A DNA stretch of 64,000 nucleotides, taken from contig JACRMT010000015.1 of NCBI GenBank assembly GCA_016214855.1, forward strand, positions 1 to 64,000, in the 5' to 3' direction. Below, one piece after another: positions 16,041 to 23,049 of the stretch. The stretch comes from Nitrospirota bacterium. GTDB lineage: Bacteria > Nitrospirota > Thermodesulfovibrionia > Thermodesulfovibrionales > UBA6898. The position numbers and the translations under genes were made by a program. Numbering within the stretch: position 1 is the stretch's first letter; the number at the start of each line of letters is the position of its first letter. The notes under the pieces were generated by a model. That model was given only the letters and a program-made list of their open reading frames with translations, made no database searches and was not told the DNA's origin.

Positions 16041-16396
16041 ATTACTCCAAAGGACATAGAGAAACGCCCAATTCTTGTGAGCATCGAGACTCGCCCTGCT
16101 CCACCCCGTGCCGTTCATCGGAAAGACAACAGCGCAATTGAGTTTTTAAAGCCCGATGTTGTAATATTTATATTTGTAAGGGATGAGAACGCTGGAAGCC
16201 TGGCATTGAAGAGCTCGCAGCCGGAGCTGATAGTATCCTGAATGATTCCAAAGACAAGCTCCCCGCAGACTCTCAGACCGATAAGGTCTTTACCCGAAGC
16301 CTTTCAGGCGCGGGATATAACGATTTTTTTGAAGCACTGATTGGGATAATACATGAACGAAGAGCTCAAGCAGGAAATGATGAAAAAGTCAGCTGA
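16041..16396 (+). pseudogene. Frameshifted relic of an unrecognised gene
   Basis: Two adjacent reading frames encode protein-like sequence. The first (from about 16041) reads KDIEKRPILVSIETRPAPP and continues to KPDVVIFIFVRDENAGS; the second continues as IEELAAGADSILNDSKDKL and SLSGAGYNDFFEALIGIIHE, ending at a TGA at 16394. A one-base shift near 16205 joins them into about 115 residues. No start codon fits well at the 5' end. I do not recognise the family. It overlaps the next small gene. Sequencing error is an alternative to a true mutation. Confidence 0.35.
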
Positions 16397-16523
16397 CGGG
16401 AAACTTCTCTGCTCAGTCGCCAGAAAGATCGCAGAAGACCTGAAGATCCCCTATAGAGAAGTTGGCAATGCTGCGAATGACCTCGGCATCAGGATCAAGA
16501 GCTGTGAGTTAGGCTGCTTCTGA
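16353..16523 (+). CDS. Conserved-looking 56-aa protein ending in CELGCF
   Basis: A 56-residue ORF: MNEELKQEMMKKSADGKLLC, then SVARKIAEDLKIPYREVGNA, ending IKSCELGCF. The helix-turn-helix-like middle and the Cys-rich tail are non-random, and the stop overlaps the ccsA start as TGATG, the usual mark of coupled genes. I have an impression of similar small ORFs in related phyla but cannot name a family. Its position at the head of ccsA-hemA-hemC hints at heme or cytochrome biogenesis, which is inference. Confidence 0.6.
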   Translation: MNEELKQEMMKKSADGKLLCSVARKIAEDLKIPYREVGNAANDLGIRIKSCELGCF

Positions 16524-17335
16524 TGGAAACGCTTCTTTTTGAGTTCGCACTCACCTGTTATTTTGCCGCTACCATTGCCTGCGGCCTTGAACTGTTCAAG
16601 GGAACCAGGACCACCTCACGCATCATGTTCGGCCTTGTGATAGCCGGGTTTGTACTCCACACGATAACTATCCTTGCGCGGTATTTCATCTCAGGACACA
16701 TGCCCACAGCAAGTCTCCACGAGGCTTCTTCTTTTTTCTCCTGGTGCATTGTGCTGCTCTTCTTTTTCCTTGAATACCGATACCGCGTCGGGCTTCTCGG
16801 CTCATTTATCATGCCTGTGGTATTTGTCCTTATGCTCACGTCCTCCATGCTGCCGAGAAAGATAGAGAGCCTGAGCCCGATTCTGCAGAGTTCCTGGCTC
16901 TTTATCCATACCGCGTTTGCCTTTATCGGCGATGCTGCCTTTGCCATGGCTTTCGGTATCGGCATCATGTATCTGGTTCAGGAGCACTACGTCAAGTCCA
17001 AGCATCTGGGAGGTCTCTTCAAAAGACTGCCGAGCCTCCAGATCCTCGATGAGATGAATTACCGCCTGATCACGATCGGCTTTCCCTTCCTGACCCTGGC
17101 GATCATTACCGGTGCGCTCTGGGCTGAAACTGCGCTCGGCAGATTCTGGAGATGGGACCCTAAAGAGGTTTGGTCCCTGATCACCTGGTTTATCTATGCC
17201 GGCGTGCTCCACCTGAGGCTCACCAAAGGCTGGCGGGGGAAAAAGGCGGCTATCCTTTCGATCATCGGTTTCTTAGTTGTTCTTTTCACCTTCTTCGGCG
17301 TTAATCTGCTGCTTAAGGGATACCACGCATTCTGA
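16523..17335 (+). CDS. ccsA: Cytochrome c biogenesis protein CcsA/ResC type
   Basis: A 270-aa membrane protein with about eight TM helices and the tryptophan-rich heme-handling motif WRWDPKEVWSLITW near the C-terminus, the signature of CcsA/CcmC-type proteins. With CcsB/ResB it forms the system II cytochrome c synthetase that carries heme across the inner membrane and ligates it to apocytochromes. Conserved histidines (for example in the LHEASSF segment and LVQEHY) fit heme ligation. It overlaps the next gene, hemA, by one base. A ccsA-hemA-hemC order is common in Nitrospirota and deltaproteobacteria. A HemX-type role in tetrapyrrole synthesis is an alternative, but the WWD motif favours CcsA. 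Confidence 0.9.
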   Translation: METLLFEFALTCYFAATIACGLELFKGTRTTSRIMFGLVIAGFVLHTITILARYFISGHMPTASLHEASSFFSWCIVLLFFFLEYRYRVGLLGSFIMPVVFVLMLTSSMLPRKIESLSPILQSSWLFIHTAFAFIGDAAFAMAFGIGIMYLVQEHYVKSKHLGGLFKRLPSLQILDEMNYRLITIGFPFLTLAIITGALWAETALGRFWRWDPKEVWSLITWFIYAGVLHLRLTKGWRGKKAAILSIIGFLVVLFTFFGVNLLLKGYHAF

Positions 17336-18612
17336 TGAATATTGCAGTTGTTGGACTGAACCATAAGACAGCGGATGTCGAGCTCAGGGAAAAACTCGCC
17401 TTTAACGGCCCAAAGCTTGAAGAAGGACTGCTCAGCATAAAAGCCATCCCCGGCATAAAAGAGGCTGCGATACTTTCGACCTGCAACAGGGTGGAAATTT
17501 ATCTGAACGTTGCAGACCTGCAGCAGGCCTTTGCCTCGCTCAAGGATTTCCTTGTGCAGTTCTTTGATCTCAAACGCGATTCCCTGGATACAGCCCTGTA
17601 CCTGCATGAAGATATGATGGCAGTGAAGCATATCTTCAGGGTTGCTTCGAGTCTCGATTCCATGGTGCTGGGCGAGCCCCAAATCCTCGGGCAGCTGAAA
17701 GATGCCTTTGATTTTGCGCTTGAGAAGAAGGCAACGGGCGCGCTCCTTAACCGGCTTCTGAAAAAATCGATATCCGTTGCAAAACGGGTAAGGACCGAGA
17801 CAAGGATCGCATCAAGCGCGGTTTCGATCAGCTTTGCCGCAGTTGAGCTTGCAAAGAAGATATTCACCGATCTTTCCGGCAAGTCGTTCATGCTCCTTGG
17901 CGCAGGAGAGATGGCTGAACTGGCTGCCAAGCATATGATGAACAACGGTGTCCGGGAGATCGCTGTTGCCAACAGGACCTTTGAACGCGGCTGCGAGCTT
18001 GCGCATGAATTCAACGGCAAGGCGATAAAGTTCGAGGAATTCCCTGATAAACTGGTCGATACGGATATCCTGATATGCTCCACCGGAGCGCCTGCATATG
18101 TCCTTCTAAAGGAGCATATGCAGAAGGCCATGAAGGCCAGAAAACAGAAGCCTGTTTTTCTTATCGACATATCCGTGCCGAGAAATATCGACCCTGCGAT
18201 CAATGATATGGACAATGTGTACCTGTATAATGTCGACGATCTCAATGATGTCGTGGATACAAACAAGCAGGAGCGCCAGAAAGAGGCGGAGAAGGCAGAG
18301 GCGATAGTCGAGGAAGAGATCGAGACCTTCAAAAAATGGCTGTCAACGCTCGATTCAGTCCCGGCGGTTGTTGCTCTTCGTGAAAAGGCAGAGGCGATCA
18401 GGAAGGAAGAGCTCGAGCGGTTCCTGAACAGGTTCCCCGGACTGGGCGAAAAGGAGCGGAAGGCAATAGAGGGACTGTCGAGCGCCATCATGAACAAACT
18501 TATCCATGGGCCCACCATAGCCCTGAAGGATGATGGCGAAGACAAAGACATAATGATAGCAGTGATCAAGAGACTCTATGGGTTAAACGGAGAAGATGAT
18601 GAAAAAAAATAA
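17335..18612 (+). CDS. hemA: Glutamyl-tRNA reductase
   Basis: A 425-aa NADPH-dependent enzyme that reduces glutamyl-tRNA(Glu) to glutamate-1-semialdehyde, the first committed step of C5-pathway tetrapyrrole synthesis. The N-terminal VVGLNHKTADVELREKL and the catalytic Cys50 in ILSTCNRVEIY are present. Next come the SMVLGEPQILGQ signature, the Rossmann motif LLGAGEMAELAAKHM, and the C-terminal dimerisation helix. Start ATG overlaps the ccsA stop, and the end overlaps hemC. Heme demand for cytochromes fits the ccsA neighbour. Confidence 0.96.
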   Translation: MNIAVVGLNHKTADVELREKLAFNGPKLEEGLLSIKAIPGIKEAAILSTCNRVEIYLNVADLQQAFASLKDFLVQFFDLKRDSLDTALYLHEDMMAVKHIFRVASSLDSMVLGEPQILGQLKDAFDFALEKKATGALLNRLLKKSISVAKRVRTETRIASSAVSISFAAVELAKKIFTDLSGKSFMLLGAGEMAELAAKHMMNNGVREIAVANRTFERGCELAHEFNGKAIKFEEFPDKLVDTDILICSTGAPAYVLLKEHMQKAMKARKQKPVFLIDISVPRNIDPAINDMDNVYLYNVDDLNDVVDTNKQERQKEAEKAEAIVEEEIETFKKWLSTLDSVPAVVALREKAEAIRKEELERFLNRFPGLGEKERKAIEGLSSAIMNKLIHGPTIALKDDGEDKDIMIAVIKRLYGLNGEDDEKK

Positions 18613-19564
18613 AGTGGTGATCGGCACGCGCGGCTCAAAGCTTGCGCTCTGGCAGGCAGAATGGGTGAAGGCAGAGCTGCAGCATAGAAACCCCGGTCTT
18701 GAGATCGAACTGAACAAGATCAAGACGACCGGCGACAAGATCCTTGATGTGCCGCTTGCAAAGGTCGGCGGAAAGGGTCTTTTCGTTAAGGAGATCGAGG
18801 AGGCTCTGCTCAGGGGAGAAGCTGATCTGGCCGTGCATAGCATGAAGGACGTGCCTACCGAATTTCCCGAAGGACTCTACCTTGCAGCGATCTGCGAGAG
18901 GGAAGACCCGAGGGATGCGTTTATCGCTCAGAGCAAGCAGCAGGCGGCAAAGAGCCTTAAGGACCTTCCTCAGGGAGCGACCATCGGTACAAGCAGCCTG
19001 AGACGGTCATGCCAGCTTCTGAGCAAAAGGCCTGACCTGAAGATCGCCCAGCTCAGGGGGAATCTTGAAACGCGATTCAGAAAGCTCGATGAAGGTCAGT
19101 TCGATGCCATGATCCTTGCAACTGCAGGAGTGAAAAGGCTCGGCTGGCAGCAGAGGATAAGCGAGGTGATTGAGCCTGAGATAAGTCTTCCGGCGATCGG
19201 TCAGGGTGCTGTCGGGATCGAATGCAGGACCAACGACGAGTTCATCAATAAGCTTATTGCACCTCTTAACCACAAAGAGACCTCGATCTGTGTCAGGGCT
19301 GAACGGGCACTCCTGAAAAGGCTTCAGGGTGGCTGTCAGGTGCCGATCGCTGCGTACGCCACGATCAGGGACAACAGGCTGGTCATGGACGGGCTAGTCG
19401 GCAGCGTCACAGGGGATCAGATCATCAAGGAACACCTTGAGGGCAGGATCGAAGATGCCGAGACGATCGGCATAACCCTGGGCGAGAAGCTGCTCTCAAA
19501 AGGTGCGGACAAGATACTCGCCGAGGTTTACGGCAGAGAGATCAACCCGATCGACGCACCGTAA
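18596..19564 (+). CDS. hemC: Porphobilinogen deaminase (hydroxymethylbilane synthase)
   Basis: A 322-aa enzyme that polymerises four porphobilinogens into hydroxymethylbilane. It has IGTRGSKLALWQ at the N-terminus, catalytic Asp85 in HSMKDVPT, and the dipyrromethane-cofactor Cys247 in LQGGCQVP. The start (ATG 18596 or 18599) lies within the end of hemA with CGGAGAAG upstream, so translation is coupled. It closes the ccsA-hemA-hemC operon; hemD and hemB are not in the window. Confidence 0.96.
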   Translation: MMKKNKVVIGTRGSKLALWQAEWVKAELQHRNPGLEIELNKIKTTGDKILDVPLAKVGGKGLFVKEIEEALLRGEADLAVHSMKDVPTEFPEGLYLAAICEREDPRDAFIAQSKQQAAKSLKDLPQGATIGTSSLRRSCQLLSKRPDLKIAQLRGNLETRFRKLDEGQFDAMILATAGVKRLGWQQRISEVIEPEISLPAIGQGAVGIECRTNDEFINKLIAPLNHKETSICVRAERALLKRLQGGCQVPIAAYATIRDNRLVMDGLVGSVTGDQIIKEHLEGRIEDAETIGITLGEKLLSKGADKILAEVYGREINPIDAP

Positions 19565-19607
19565 TTGCCGTGCAGGCACATTAACTTCGCTGAATTCTTC
19601 TTTCAGT

Positions 19608-20102
19608 CTATTTTTGAACGCAGGAATCTCCCGACATCTGCCCCATGTTGATCCGTGTGGATGAAATAGTGATACAGTCATAATCAGGGTCTGTGGTATG
19701 AGCAATCCGTATTGTCCTGAGCGGCGATATAGTTCCCCTGCGGCTAAACTTGAACGTGACCGGAATGCCATAACCATTGGCAATGTTTTCATGCTCAACC
19801 GTCTTGGGAAATGCCGGAAGAACAGTATCTCCGGCGCCCACATTTATGGCACTATTGTCATTCGTATCTTCAACAATCCTGTATGTTGTTGCAGCCGTGA
19901 AATCAGCGAAGTATACCCGATTTCTGGTCATTGCCATGGTTCGCGCCAACATCAAATCGGCATAGATATCTTTTGTCTGTTTCTCGACTTTATATCTGCC
20001 CATCCATCCTGAATAGGCATACGCAAGCGAACTGCTAAGGATACCTATGATCGTGATTATGATCAGAAGCTCGACCAATGTTACGCCCCGGCGGTTGTTC
20101 AT
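19608..20102 (-). CDS. GspH/FimT-type pseudopilin
   Basis: A 164-aa type IV pilin-like protein with a short leader MNNRRG followed by VTLVELLIIITI, so the prepilin peptidase would cut after Gly6 and leave Val where Phe is most common; Glu5 of the mature protein is present. The rest is a GspH-like beta domain (DLMLARTMAMTRNR). It would be a minor subunit that initiates pilus assembly. It is separated from the main pilin cluster by a lipoprotein gene and a toxin-antitoxin locus. A nine-C tract upstream on the plus strand gives a G-rich ribosome site. Confidence 0.8.
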   Translation of the reverse strand: MNNRRGVTLVELLIIITIIGILSSSLAYAYSGWMGRYKVEKQTKDIYADLMLARTMAMTRNRVYFADFTAATTYRIVEDTNDNSAINVGAGDTVLPAFPKTVEHENIANGYGIPVTFKFSRRGTISPLRTIRIAHTTDPDYDCITISSTRINMGQMSGDSCVQK

Positions 20103-20348
20103 GTCCCCCCCCCATTATGTAACCCCTTGAACTGGCACAGATAAACGAGGAGGAACAACCTATTTGCTGACAGCAGGATCTCCAATAAACCCGTTCCGTT
20201 GAATACTAAGGCAACGTGCCCCCTCGTTGCGTATTTTACTGACGAGGGACCATGTTTTCAAGCATATTTTTTACTTTTTTTATCTCACTCTATAGTGCTG
20301 AAAGGTTGAAGTTTACCAATGCTTACCATGATTGCACATAATGAAAGC

Positions 20349-20364
20349 ACTATGATATCATAGT
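20349..20364. promoter_or_regulatory. 16-bp perfect palindrome upstream of the toxin gene
   Basis: ACTATGATATCATAGT is a perfect 16-bp palindrome about 38 bp before the toxin start at 20402. Toxin-antitoxin operons are usually repressed by the antitoxin binding such a site, so this is the likely operator of the 20402-21071 operon. Position and symmetry are seen; function is inferred. Confidence 0.5.
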
Positions 20365-20401
20365 AGGCAGGCACAGGGACAGAAAAGGGGGGGGAATTAA
20401 G

Positions 20402-20800
20402 ATGAAAAAAATTCTTATTGATACAAATGCGTATGCCGCATTCAAGAAAAATGAAGCTCACGCTGTTACAACACTTACACTAGTAGAATATATAGGCTTT
20501 AATATCATCGTGTTAGGCGAATTATTCAGCGGCTTTAAGGGCGGAACCAAAGAGGCAAAAAATAAGGCAGAACTTGAACAATTCCTTGATTCCCCCCGAG
20601 TCAACGTCATTCAAATAGATGAAGAAACCGCAGAGTTTTATGCAAGGATTTACTGGGATCTTAAGCGAAAAGGCAAACCTGTGCCGACTAACGATCTGTG
20701 GGTGGCCGCTTCCGCCATGCGGCATGGCCTGGCTCTCTTTACTTATGATGAGCATTTCGACAACATTGATGGGCTTATTTTACATAACGGAAATTTGTAA
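20402..20800 (+). CDS. PIN-domain toxin, VapC type
   Basis: A 132-aa PIN-domain ribonuclease. The acidic metal-binding residues are visible: Asp7 in ILIDTNAY, Glu near 39 (LGELFSG), Asp near 98 (PTNDLWVAA), and an Asp in FTYDEHFDNI. VapC toxins cut initiator tRNA or rRNA. The gene precedes its antitoxin by 13 bp, the reverse of the common order. The coding frame looks intact. RBS is GGGGGGGGAA before ATG. It interrupts the pilin genes, and its AT-rich flanks suggest insertion. Confidence 0.85.
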   Translation: MKKILIDTNAYAAFKKNEAHAVTTLTLVEYIGFNIIVLGELFSGFKGGTKEAKNKAELEQFLDSPRVNVIQIDEETAEFYARIYWDLKRKGKPVPTNDLWVAASAMRHGLALFTYDEHFDNIDGLILHNGNL

Positions 20801-20813
20801 TCAGGAGGCTGCC

Positions 20814-21071
20814 ATGTCAACAATGACAATTAGAGGACTTGACGATTTAACGATAAAGGCGCTCAAGGAAAAGGCTAAACAGGAAGGGACAAGCATGAAT
20901 GCAGCTTTGGTGAAACTTCTTCAGAAAGAATTAGGGCTCAAAAAGAAAAAAAGGACGGTTGTATATAACGATTTAGACCATCTCGCCGGAACCTGGAGCG
21001 ATAGAGATTATAAAGAGTTCCAGAAGAGGACAGAGGATTTCGAAAAGATAGATGAGGCCATCTGGAAATGA
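20814..21071 (+). CDS. FitA/VapB-like ribbon-helix-helix antitoxin
   Basis: An 85-aa antitoxin. The N-terminal MSTMTIRGLDDLTIKALKEK with EGTSMNAALVKLLQ is a ribbon-helix-helix DNA-binding fold; the C-terminal YNDLDHLAGTWSDRDYKEF segment would bind and block the PIN toxin. RBS TCAGGAGGCTGCC is strong, which decides the start at 20814. Its stop overlaps the ATG of a VapC C-terminal fragment (21068). It may originally have been followed by its own toxin and now pairs with the upstream one. Confidence 0.8.
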   Translation: MSTMTIRGLDDLTIKALKEKAKQEGTSMNAALVKLLQKELGLKKKKRTVVYNDLDHLAGTWSDRDYKEFQKRTEDFEKIDEAIWK

Positions 21072-21172
21072 AACGCGCTCATGCCTTGAGCCTTGGAATT
21101 ATCCTTGTCACAAACAATACCAGGGAATTCGAACGAATAAAAGGGCTAAAAGTTGCCGACTGGACAGCATGA
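21068..21172 (+). pseudogene. C-terminal remnant of a VapC toxin
   Basis: A 34-codon frame reads MKRAHALSLGIILVTNNTRE, then FERIKGLKVADWTA. This is the C-terminal part of VapC proteins (AHALSLGxxLVTNNTREFxR...NW). The catalytic front of the domain is missing. The ATG overlaps the antitoxin stop as ATGA. It suggests that an antitoxin-toxin pair once stood here and that most of the toxin was deleted. Confidence 0.7.
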
Positions 21173-21282
21173 TTTTTTTCAGGTTCGTGCTGTGGCCTGC
21201 AAACGCCTTGCCCGGCCTGTCGAGACTATTGGACAACATCAACTATTAAGCGTACAAGCTGCTTCAAGATTATTTTTGGTTT

Positions 21283-21549
21283 TCAATATACGCTCGCGCC
21301 GCCAATAGACTTCTGTTCAACAATTTCTACTGGAGCGCTAATCTCGTCGAGTTCTCTCTTGAATCGGGCAAGATCTGAAGAGCTGTCAGAGCGCATCAAG
21401 ATCATAGTCTCGCCGCTTTCCACTCTCGCCTTCCACTGAGCAAATGGCACGTGCGGCCACAACAGAGCCAGCCTCCTGGCACTGATATATTGCAGTCTCT
21501 TGTCTTCCGTAGCCCGAAGAATCAGGATATATTTTCCGTTTTCGCTCAT
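21283..21549 (-). CDS. Hypothetical 88-aa protein
   Basis: An 88-residue soluble ORF starting MSENGKYILILRATEDKRLQ, with no membrane segment or Cys motif. Its ribosome site is GCGGAG, six bases before ATG. I do not recognise a family. It follows the lipoprotein gene on the minus strand with a 73-bp gap and is probably expressed from the same pilus operon or on its own. It could be a real small regulator or a chance ORF; the ribosome site favours a gene. Confidence 0.45.
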   Translation of the reverse strand: MSENGKYILILRATEDKRLQYISARRLALLWPHVPFAQWKARVESGETMILMRSDSSSDLARFKRELDEISAPVEIVEQKSIGGASVY

Positions 21550-21622
21550 ACCAACTCCGCTGAATATTGATTTGCAACTTCAGCTTTGATGGTTAAAGCC
21601 TTTTCTTTTCTGAAGCAATATA

Positions 21623-22366
21623 TCATCTGCTGGACTGAGCCTCAGAGTTTTTCTTCCCAACCTCAACAGTGAAAGGGATGCTTACAACTGCCTCTGCACC
21701 GTCAGCATCCTTGATGGATACCGCAACATCGTAAGTTCCGGAAGTCAGCCCCTGCAAGGCAAGACTGACCATACCCGTATCCGAATCGATCTTCATCCCG
21801 CCGGGACCTTTTAATAGCGTGTAGGAGAGTCGATCACCGTCAGGATCCTCTGCCTGAATAAAGGCTGTATACCCAGTTAATGACGTATTTGCATTTGCCA
21901 AATTAGCTTTGGCAAGCGGCGGAGTGTTCCCGATCACAACGAGCTGCCTAAGCGACACACCCCTCACATCACCTGCAGCAGGAATAACTTCAACCTCGAC
22001 CGTGTCACCTTTTTTGAAAGGGCCTCTGAAAACCGGACCTTCCACATCGCTCATTACTTCATCGTTCAGCTTCCATACATAACGAAATGTTACTGTTCCC
22101 TCTTTACCGGGCTCGGCTTCAGCGGACACTGAAAGTTCATCGCCCTTGCGGGGCTGCTGAGGCGTCAGTCGTAACCGTGCAATTCTTGGCACAGAGGTCG
22201 CACTGTCTATTTTATTCATGAGCGGCGGTTGCTCTATCGGCGACACCGGCCCTGGCTCCTGCTGAGCAGAAGAGCTGACTGCTCTTCTGGCGTCCTGCCG
22301 TTCACAGGCAATCGCGCAAAAAGCGAGAAGAAAAGCTCCGAATAGTGTTAGTGCGAGTCGACCCAT
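21623..22366 (-). CDS. Lipoprotein with Ig/cadherin-like domains in the pilus operon
   Basis: A 247-aa protein with a signal peptide and lipobox (LLAFCAIAC, Cys at 21), then a Pro/Gln-rich linker. Two beta-sandwich segments follow: about 60-150 (RLRLTPQQPRKGDELSV..., an Ig-like fold) and about 150-237 with EDPDGDRLSYTLLKGPGGM, the pattern of dystroglycan-type cadherin repeats. It is likely anchored in the outer membrane. The gene starts within the end of the FimT-like gene (19-bp overlap), so it belongs to the pilus operon. A structural or assembly role on the surface is inferred. Confidence 0.65.
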   Translation of the reverse strand: MGRLALTLFGAFLLAFCAIACERQDARRAVSSSAQQEPGPVSPIEQPPLMNKIDSATSVPRIARLRLTPQQPRKGDELSVSAEAEPGKEGTVTFRYVWKLNDEVMSDVEGPVFRGPFKKGDTVEVEVIPAAGDVRGVSLRQLVVIGNTPPLAKANLANANTSLTGYTAFIQAEDPDGDRLSYTLLKGPGGMKIDSDTGMVSLALQGLTSGTYDVAVSIKDADGAEAVVSIPFTVEVGKKNSEAQSSR

Positions 22367-23049
22367 TGCGTGGCGCCCTTATCCCATTGGCACATCCTGA
22401 TTAATCCGGCCGAATTAATAGCTACAGCAAAGGCATCCTTGCCATTACTGAGGTAAAATGACCCTCCGCCTGCGGTGCCATCGATCGGGAACCCCATTGA
22501 GTTTAGAGCGAGACATGGCATGTTATTGCAAGGCGGAGTGTTAGGAGGTGTTTGATTGCCAAGATCTACGAATCCGGCTGGTACCACGCCGTTACCGCAC
22601 GCGCCCTTATTCACCGTTGCAGTATTCCGATTATTATCCTGATAGGTCCGGCTGAAGGTAACTCTATTCGGCAGTATCTTGGCTGCAGCCCAGCCGGCCG
22701 GATTCGTCGCCTCAGCAGCTATACGCACGTTATTGCCGTCCGTATCTTCGTACCGGAATATCTGATATGCGTTAGTCGCAGTGTTAAACACCACAAAGAC
22801 CTTCCGGCGACGCAGAACTCCATTGACGATACTACCAGCGCCCTGGGCTGCTGCTTCGTTCTGGGCCAACTTGAGATCATCCATAAGCTGCTTCGCCGCA
22901 GCCTTCACCTTGGTCTCTGAACTCATCAGTGATAAAAACTCAGGAATAGCAAGCATAGCAAGAATCGCAATGATAGCTACTACTACCATCAGTTCTACCA
23001 ACGTGATTCCGTGCTTGTTCTGAACTATCACTGCAACGTCCTCCACCAA
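22348..23049 (-). CDS. GspH/FimT-type pseudopilin with Cys-rich C-terminal domain
   Basis: A 233-aa minor pilin-like protein. The leader MVEDVAVIVQNKHG ends in Gly and is followed by ITLVELMVVVAI (Glu5 present). Its C-terminal domain contains KGACGNG, CNNMPCLAL and FYLSNGKDAFAVAINSAGLIRMCQW. That same region is shared with the protein at 30069-30854, so the two are paralogues. It overlaps the PilY1 stop by 22 bp. It would initiate pilus assembly or sit at the tip with PilY1. Confidence 0.82.
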   Translation of the reverse strand: MVEDVAVIVQNKHGITLVELMVVVAIIAILAMLAIPEFLSLMSSETKVKAAAKQLMDDLKLAQNEAAAQGAGSIVNGVLRRRKVFVVFNTATNAYQIFRYEDTDGNNVRIAAEATNPAGWAAAKILPNRVTFSRTYQDNNRNTATVNKGACGNGVVPAGFVDLGNQTPPNTPPCNNMPCLALNSMGFPIDGTAGGGSFYLSNGKDAFAVAINSAGLIRMCQWDKGATQWVDSH

